Assembly (NCBI GenBank): GCA_965221725.1
Contig: OZ244909.1
Span: 186,001-250,000, forward strand
Source of the DNA: HK1 sp965221725
GTDB lineage: Bacteria; Pseudomonadota; Gammaproteobacteria; HK1
Length of the DNA stretch: 64,000 nucleotides
Direction: 5' to 3'
Positions 1 through 9,000 of the stretch are shown piece after piece. Position numbers and translations under genes: made by a program. Each line of letters opens with the position of its first letter. Within the stretch, counting starts at the first letter, position 1. Below the pieces are notes generated by a model. That model was not told where the DNA came from. It worked only from the letters and a program-made list of their open reading frames with translations, and ran no database searches.

Positions 1-3000
1 GTCACCGTAACCGGGGTGGACGACAACATCGGCCAGGACACCGACCGCACCGTCGCCATCCGGCACACAGCCACCTCCGACGACAGCAATTCCCTTTACG
101 CGGGCCGTGCCTCGGCCGACCTGACCGTCACCGTCACCGACGACGACGTGGACACCACGGTGCCGACGGTGGAGATCGGCGGCATCCCGGACAAGATCAA
201 CAACACGAACGCCCTGACCGCGACGTTCACCTTCTCGGAGGATGTCACGGGGTTCGTGAAGAACGACATCACGGTGACCGGCGGCACGGCGGGCACCTTC
301 TCGGCGACGAGCGCGACGGTCTACACGCTCGGGATCACCCCGACGAGCGGCTCGAACGTGGTGGTAACGGTCGCGGCGAACTCGGCGACCGACGGCACGA
401 ACACCGGCCCGGCGAGCGCGGAGAGCGCGACGGCCACCTGGGACGCGACCGCGCCGACGGTCGAGATCACCGGGGTGCCGGCGCGGATCAGCGGCACCAG
501 CGACCTGACGGCGACGTTCACCTTCGGTGAGGCGGTGACGGGCTTCATCAAGGACGATATCACGGTGACCGGCGGCACGGCGGGCACGTTCTCGGGCAGC
601 GGCACCACCTATACGCTCGCGATCACCCCCGACGGCGACGCGGACGTGACGGTGACGGTGGCCGCGGACAGCGCGACCGACGGGTTGAACACCGGCCCGG
701 CGAGCGCGGAGACGGCGACCGCGGTGTGGACCGCCCTGGTGTTCAACCCGGCGGCGGTGACGGTGGTCGAGGAGGCGAGCGCGACCTACACGGTGGCGCT
801 CTCGAGCCAGCCCGACGGTAACGTCACGGTGACGGTCGGGGGCGCGAGCGGCGAGGTGACGTTCGACACCGATTCCACCACGCCCGGCACCCAGACCGCC
901 GCCCTGACCTTCACGACGGGAAACTGGAGCACGGGGCAGACGGTGACGGTGCTGGCGGCGGCCGACAACGACACCGCGAACGACAGCGCGACGCTGACGC
1001 ACACCGCGTCGGGCGGGGGCTACGGCTCGGTCAGCGGCGACGTCGAGGTGACGGTGACCGACAACGACACGCCGGGCCTGGTCCTCGACCCGGCCGCGCT
1101 GACGGTGGCCGAGGGCGGCAGCGGCACCTACACGGTGGCGCTCGCGACCCAGCCGACGGGGAACGTCACCGTGACGGTGGCGGGGGCGAGCGGCGAGGTG
1201 ACGTTCGACACCGACTCCGCCACGCCCGGCACGCAGACCACCGACCTGACCTTCAGCACGACCAATTGGAGCACGGCGCAGACGGTGACGGTGTTGGCGG
1301 ACGAGGACGACGACACCGCGAACGACAGCGCCACCCTGACGCACAGCGCCAGCGGCGGCGGCTACGGCTCGGTGACCGGCAGCGTGGCGGTGACGGTCAC
1401 CGACGACGACACGCCGGGCCTGGTCCTCGACCCGACTTCGCTGACGGTGGCGGAGGGGGGCAGCGGCACCTACACGGTGAAGCTCGCGACCCAGCCGACG
1501 GGGAACGTCACCGTGACGGTGGCGGGGGCGAGCGGCGAGGTGACGGTGGACACCGACTCCGGCACGAACGGCGACCAAGCCACGCTGACCTTCACGACCA
1601 CCACCTGGGGCACGACGCAGACGGTGACGGTGTCGGCGGGGGAGGACAACGACGGCGTGAACGACAGCGCGACGCTGACCCACAGCGCGTCGGGCGGCGG
1701 CTACGGCTCGGTGACCGGCGACGTGTCGGTGACGGTGACCGACGACGACACCGTGCCGGCGGCGCCCGCCGGCTTCACCGCTGCGGCGGGCGACCAGCAG
1801 GTCGCCCTGAGCTGGACGGACCCGAGCAACAGCGCCATCGACAGCTGGCAGTTCCGCCAGCGCACGCCGTCCGGCACCGGCGCCTGGGGGAGCTGGACGG
1901 CCATCGCGAGCAGCACGGCCACGACGACCACCCACACGGTGACGGGCCTCGTCAACGGCACCGCCTACGGCTTCCAGGTGCGCGCGGTGGACGGGACGCT
2001 CGAGGGCGCGGCCTCGGCCGAGGCGACCGCGACGCCGGCGCCGCCCGTCACGGTGTCCTTCGCGGACGGCTCGACGGCGGTGACGGTGACCGAGGGCGAC
2101 GACAGCCATGCCGGGCTCACGCTGGCGCTGTCGGCGGCGCGCGGCGCGGCGACGGGCGTCAGGCTCATCGCGATCGGCACCAGCGCGAGCGCGCACGCGG
2201 ACTTCGAGGCGGGCCCGTACACGGTCGATTTCCCGGCGGGGGACACGGAGGCGACGCTGCGCATCGCCATCGTGGACGACAACGTGCCGGAGGAAAGCGA
2301 GGCGTTCAATGTGATCATTGTCGCCCAGGGCCTCCCCGCCGGGGTGGCGGTGGGCACGCCCTCCGAGGCGACCGTCACCATCCGGGACGACGACCAGCCC
2401 CACCCGGCCCCCACCGGCCTGACGGCCACGCCGGGCGCGGGGTCGGTGGCGCTCGCCTGGCGCTACGCGCCGCCCGCCTCGCCCGCCGTCGACCGCACCG
2501 CCGACTTCCAGTACCGCCGGGGCACGGGCGACCCCGTCTCCTGGGGCGCCTGGACGCTCATCCCCGGCAGCGGCGCCGGCACGAGGCGCCACACGGTAAC
2601 GGGCCTGACCGGCGGCACCGAGTACGCCTTCCAAGTGCGGGCGCGGTCGCGGCCGGGGGGCGGGTTCAGGCCGGGCCTGTCCTCGGACACGGCGCGCGCC
2701 ACCCCCGTGTCCACCCCCGAGGCCGCCCTCGCCGGCAAGGTGCGGGCCTGGATGGCGGAGAGCTCGTGCGCCGACGAGTGCGGGGCGAGGTGGAAGCGGG
2801 TGCTCAAGGCGCTCGGCGAGACCGGCGCGGACTTGGAGGCGGTCGAGCCGATGACCTTCGGCGAGGCGCTGACGCTCGCGTACACGCCCGGCGTCGGGCA
2901 GGGCGCCGGCTGGCTCGAGGTGGCGGAGCTGCTGCGGGCGCTGGAGGCGGAGCGCCCGCGGGTGTCGATCGCGCCGGCGTCCTCCGGCCCGGCGGCCGAG

Positions 3001-6000
3001 GGTGGCGTCGTGACGTTCAGGCTCACTGCGGCCCCGGCCCCGGCGTCGGCGCTCGACGTCACCGTCGATGTGAAGGATGTGCAGGGCAGCGACTTCCTGG
3101 CCGACGCCGACGAGGGGAAGCGCACGGTGACCATCGCGGCGAGCCAGACCTCGGCGAACTTCACGGTGACCATCCAGCCGGACACGACCAGGGAGGACGA
3201 CGGCGAGGTGACGGCGCGGGTGGCCGCCGGTGCGGACTACGTGCCGGACTCGCCACCGTCGGCGTCGGTGCGGGTGCTCGACGACGACAACCCGGCCAGC
3301 CCGCTGGTGTCGGTGTCCACGTCCCACACGGCGTCGGTGGTCGAGGGCGGGACGCTGACGTTCACGCTGACGGCGAAGCCGGCGCCGGCGTCGGGGCTGA
3401 GGGTGTCCGTGCGGGTGTCCGACGCGCCGGGGGCGGACTTCCTCGCCGCCGCCGACGAGGGCCTGCGCACGGTGACCATCCCCGCGGGGGCGGCCTCGGC
3501 GAACTTCACGGTGGCGACGGCGGACGACGGCGCGGCCGAGCCCGGCGGCGCGGTGAAGGTCGAGGCGCTGCTGAGTTCGGGCTACCGCCTCGGCGCCGCC
3601 TCGGCGGAGGCGGAAGTGGCGGATAACGACACGCCGGGCCTGGTCATCGGCCCGACCGCGCTGACGGTGGCCGAGGGTGGCAGCGGCACCTACACGGTGA
3701 AGCTCGCGACCGAGCCCACCGGGACCGTCACGGTGATGGTCGCGAGCAACAACAGCGACGTAACGGTGGACACCGACACCACGGCTCAGGGCAACCAGAC
3801 CACGCTGACCTTCACCACCAGCAACTGGAACTCGCCCAAGACGGTGACGGTGTCGGCGGACGAGGACGGCGACACCGCCAACGACAGCGCCACGCTGACC
3901 CACACGGCCGCCGGCGGCGACTACGCCGGGGTCACCGGCGACAGCGTGGAGGTGACGGTGACCGACGACGACACGCCGGGCGTGGCCGCGGCGGTGACCG
4001 ACGGGGAGGCCACCGAGGGCAGCACCACGGACACGGCGACCTTCACGGTGGTGCTGAACACCCCGCCGTCTGACCCCGTCTCGGTCACCGTCACCGCGCC
4101 CGCCGGGCTGACGCTGGACGGTCCGGACGCAGGCGCCACGTTCGCTTCGAGCGAGGCCATTCCCTTCGACAACACGAACTGGAACTCGGCGCAGACGGTG
4201 ACGGTGCGCGCCACAAATGACAACACGGACAGCCCCATCGGCCGGGAGCTGACGGTCACCTGGGCCTCGACCTCGTCGGACAGCGACTACAGCGGCCTGA
4301 GCGGCGATGCGGCCACCGTCACGGTGGTGGACAACGACCCGACCGCGGTGACCTTGGCGGGGAGCGCCGGGGATGTCGAGGAGGGGAGCACGAAGGACTT
4401 CACCATCACCCTGAACCGGGGCCTGGTGAACGGCGAGACGCTGCCGGTGCCCCTGACCTTCGGCGGCGGCGCGACGCGGGGCACGGACTACACGACGGCG
4501 TGCCCGACGACCCTGCCGACCGGGGTGGCCTGCGCGAACCTGGACTCCGGGAATGCGATGGTGACCTTCACCGGGCCGAGCACGGGGGCGACGGCGACGC
4601 AGGTGGCCTTGAGGCTGAGCGCGGCGGCGGACGGCACCGCCGAGCCGGGCGGCGAGACGGTGGCCATCGGCCTCGGCACGCTGAACGCGAGTTCCGGCAC
4701 CGGCCTCGGCGGCGGCGCGTCCGGCACCGACAGCCTGGCGGACTTCAGCATCACCGACCCGGACACGAGCGCGCCGACGGTGGAGATCACCGGGGTGCCG
4801 GACAGGATCAGCGGCACCGGCGACCTGACGGTGACGTTCACCTTCTCGGAGGATGTCACGGGCTTCGTCAAGAACGACATCACGGTGACCGGCGGCGCGG
4901 CGGGCACGTTCACGGCGACGAGTGCGAGGATCTATACGCTCGCGATCACTCCCGACGGCGACGCGGACGTGACGGTGACGGTGGCCGCGGACAGCGCGAC
5001 CGACGGGCTGAACACCGGCCCCGCGAGCGCGGAGGCGGCGACCGCGGTGTGGACCGCCCTGGTGTTCAGTTCGGCCACGGTGACGGTGGTCGAGGAGTCG
5101 AGCGCGACCTACACGGTGGCGCTCTCGAGCCAGCCCGATGGGAACGTCACGGTGACGGTCGGGGGCGCGAGCGGCGAGGTGACGGTGGACACCAACCCCG
5201 GCATGAACGGCAACCAGAGCACGCTGGAATTCACCACGACCACCTGGGACACCGCGCAGACGGTGACCGTGTCGGCGGATGAGGACGACGACACCGCGAA
5301 CGACAGCGCCACCCTGACGCACAGCGCCAGCGGCGGCGGCTACGGCTCGGTGACCGGCAGCGTGGCGGTGACGGTCACCGACGACGACACGCCGGGCCTG
5401 GTCCTCGACCCGACTTCGCTGACGGTGGCGGAGGGGGGCAGCGGCACCTACACGGTGAAGCTCGCGACCCAGCCGACGGGGAACGTCACCGTGACGGTGG
5501 CGGGGGCGAGCGGCGAGGTGACGGTGGACACCGACTCCGGCACGAACGGCGACCAAGCCACGCTGACCTTCACGACCACCACCTGGGGCACGACGCAGAC
5601 GGTGACGGTGTCGGCGGGGGAGGACAACGACGGCGTGAACGACAGCGCGACGCTGACCCACAGCGCGTCGGGCGGCGGCTACGGCTCGGTGACCGGCGAC
5701 GTGTCGGTGACGGTGACCGACGACGACACCGTGCCGGCGGCGCCCGCCGGCTTCACCGCTGCGGCGGGCGACCAGCAGGTCGCCCTGAGCTGGACGGACC
5801 CGAGCAACAGCGCCATCGACAGCTGGCAGTTCCGCCAGCGGACCCCGCCGGGCACTGGCGCCTGGGGGAGCTGGACGGCCATCGCCAGCAGCACCGCCAC
5901 GACGACCACCCACACGGTGACGGGCCTGACCAACGGCACCGCCTACGGCTTCCAGGTGCGCGCGGTGGACGGGACGATCGAGGGCGCGGCCTCGGCCGAG

Positions 6001-9000
6001 GCGACGGCGACGCCGGCGCCGCCCGTGACAGTGGCCTTCGCCGCCAGCTCGACGGCGGTGACGGTGGCCGAGGGCGACGACAGCCATGCGGAGCTCACGC
6101 TGGCGCTGTCGGCGGCGCGCGGCGCGGCGACGCGGGTCAGGCTCGTCTCGGTCGACACCGGCGCGAGCGCGGGCGCGGACTTCGCGGCCGGCCCGTACAC
6201 GGTCGATTTCCCGGCGGGGGACACGCGGGCGACGCTGCGCATCGCCATCGAGGACGACAACTTGCCGGAGGAAAGCGAGGCGTTCAAGGTGACCATAGCC
6301 GCCCTGAACCTCCCCGCCGGGGTGTCGGTGGGCGCGCCCAGCGAGTCGATCGTCACCATCCGCGACGACGACAAGCCGCCCCCGGCCCCCACCGGCCTGA
6401 CGGCGACGCCGGGCGCGGGGTCGGTGGCGCTCGCCTGGCGCTACGCGCCGCCCGCCGCGCCCGCCGTCGACCGCACCGCCGACTTCCAGTACCGCCGGGG
6501 CACGGGCGACCCCGTCTCCTGGGGCGCCTGGACGACCATCCCCGGCAGCGGCCCCGGCACGAGAAGCCACACGGCGAGGGGCCTGGCCGGCGGCACCGAC
6601 TACGCCTTCCAGGTGCGGGCGCGGTCGCTGCCGGGGAGCGGGTTCAGGCTGGGCGTGTCCTCGGCCACGGCGCGCGCCACCCCCCTGGCCGGCCTCGCCG
6701 ACAAGGTGCGGGGCTGGATGGCGGAGAACGGCTGCGCCGAGGCGTGCGCGGCGCACTGGAAGCGGGCGCTCAAGGCGCTCGGCCAGACCGGTTCGGACCT
6801 GGCGGACGTCGAGCCGATGACCTTCGGCGAGGCGCTCACGCTCGCCTACACGCCCGCCAGCCTGCTCGGATACACGCCCGCCGCGGCGCACCGCGCGCGC
6901 TGGCTCGAGGTGGCGAAGGCGCTGCAAGCCCTGGAGGTGGAGCGGGTGGCCATCACCATCGCCGCCTCGCCGGCCGGGCCGGTCGCCGAGGGCGCGGAAG
7001 TGACGTTCACGCTGACGGCGGCCGCGGCGCCGTCGACGACCTTCGACGTCTTCGTCGACGTCGCGGACGCGGCGGGGAGCGATTTCCTCGCCGCCGCCGA
7101 CGAGGGCCAGCGGCGGGTGCGGCTCAAGGCGGGCGAGACCACGGCGACGTTCACAGTCAAGACCCGCGACGACGGCGCCGAAGAGCCCGACGGCGCGGTG
7201 ACGGCGACGCTGGCCGCGCTGCCGGACGTCTACACGCTGGGCAGCCCCACGTCTGCGTCGGTGGAGGTGCTGGACAACGATGCATCGCTGGTGTCGTTGT
7301 CCTCGCAGCACACGTCGCCGGTGGTCGAGGGCGCGCGGGTGACGTTCAAGCTGACGGCGAAGTCGGCGCCGGCGTCGGCGCTGCCGGTGGCCGTGTGGGT
7401 GTCGGAGGCGCCGGGCGCGGACTTCCTCGCCGCCGCCGACGAGGGCCTGCGCACGGTGACCATCCCGCCGGGGCAGACCTCGGCGGAGTTCAAGGTGGCG
7501 ACGGAAGACGACGGCGTGGCCGAGGACGGCGGCGTGGTGACGGTGGCGCTGCGTGCCGACGACGCCTACGCGCTGGGCGACCTGGCCTTGGCCGAAGTGG
7601 AGGTGCGCGACAACGACGGCACGCCGGCGGTGAGCGTGGCGGCCGGGCCGGACGTCACCGAGGGCGCCGCCGCGACCTTCACCCTGACCGCGGTCCCGCC
7701 CCCGGCGACGCCGCTGACGGTGTCGGTGACGGTCTCCGAGAGCGGCAGCTTCGCCGCGTCCGGCGAGGCCGGGGCGCGCGCGGTGACGGTGCCGGTTTCG
7801 GGCGCCGCCACCTTCACGGTCGCGACCGACGACGACCCCACCGACGAGGCCGACGGCGCCATCACCGCGACGCTGGCCGCGGGGACGGGCTACACGCTCG
7901 CCACCGCCTCGGCGAGCGTGGCGGTGGCGGACAACGACGCCGCGCCGGCCACCTGCCCCGCGACGGCGGCGGACCTCGTCGCCACGGTGCGCGGCTATTA
8001 CGAGCAGAACCGCAGCCGCGCGGACCGCAACTTCGGCGAGAACTGGCTGCGGGTGCTCATCGCCTTCGGGGCGGAGACGCACGAAACGCTGGAGCCCTAC
8101 ACGGCGGCCGAGGCCCGCGCGGGCGAGGCCGTCTGGTCCGGCTGGGGCCCGGTGCGCATCGAGCTCGAGCGCCTCGAGAACTGCGCCGAAGCGCCGCAGG
8201 TGACGGTCGCGGCCGGGCCGGGCGTCACCGAGGGGACGGCCGCGGCGTTCACGCTCACCGCCACCCCGGCGCCAACATCCGACCTGACGGTGAGCTACGC
8301 GGTGGCCGACGCGGCGAACGCGGACTTCGTGGCCGCAGGCGACGAGGGCGCGAAGACGGCCGTCATCCGGGCCGGGGAAAGCTCGGTGGACATTGAAGTG
8401 GCGACCACCGCCGACAGCGCCGACGAGCCCTCCGGGGCGGTGTCGGTCACGGTGGCCGCAGGCGCCGGCTACGCGCCGGGCGCGCCGGCCCTGGCCACGG
8501 TGCCCGTGACCGACGACGACGCGACCGCGGTGACGCTCGCCGGTTCGGCCGCCGCCATCGCCGAGGCGGGCGGCGCCAAGACCTTCACGGTGACGCTCGG
8601 CCGGGGCCTGGTGTCGGGCGAGACGCTGCCGGTGCCGCTCGTCTTCTCAGGCTCGGCAATGCGGGGCACCGACTACACGCTCGCCTGCCCCACCCCCCTG
8701 CCCACCGGGGTGAGCTGCAACGCCCTTGATACCGAGCCCACGCCGACGGTGACCTTCACCGGACCGAGCACGGGGACGACGGCCACGTCGGTGACGCTGA
8801 CGCTGACGGCCACCGACGACGCCACGGCGGAGGCCGGCGGCGAGACGGTGATGGTCGGCCTCGACCCGCTCGGCGCGAGTTCGGGCACCGGCCTCGGCGG
8901 CGGGGCGAGCGGCACCGACAATCTCGCGGACTTCACCATCACCGACGATGACGTCTCGTTGCCGGAAGTGACCGTGCCGGAAGTGACCGTGGCGGCCGGT

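Noticed and set aside
1266..3626. Long Arg/Gly/His-rich open frame overlapping the giant gene, and similar ones near 4500-5282, 6744-8396 and 9595-11370 on both strands
   Set aside because: They are out-of-frame or antisense shadows of a GC-rich repetitive gene and lack any fold-like sequence.
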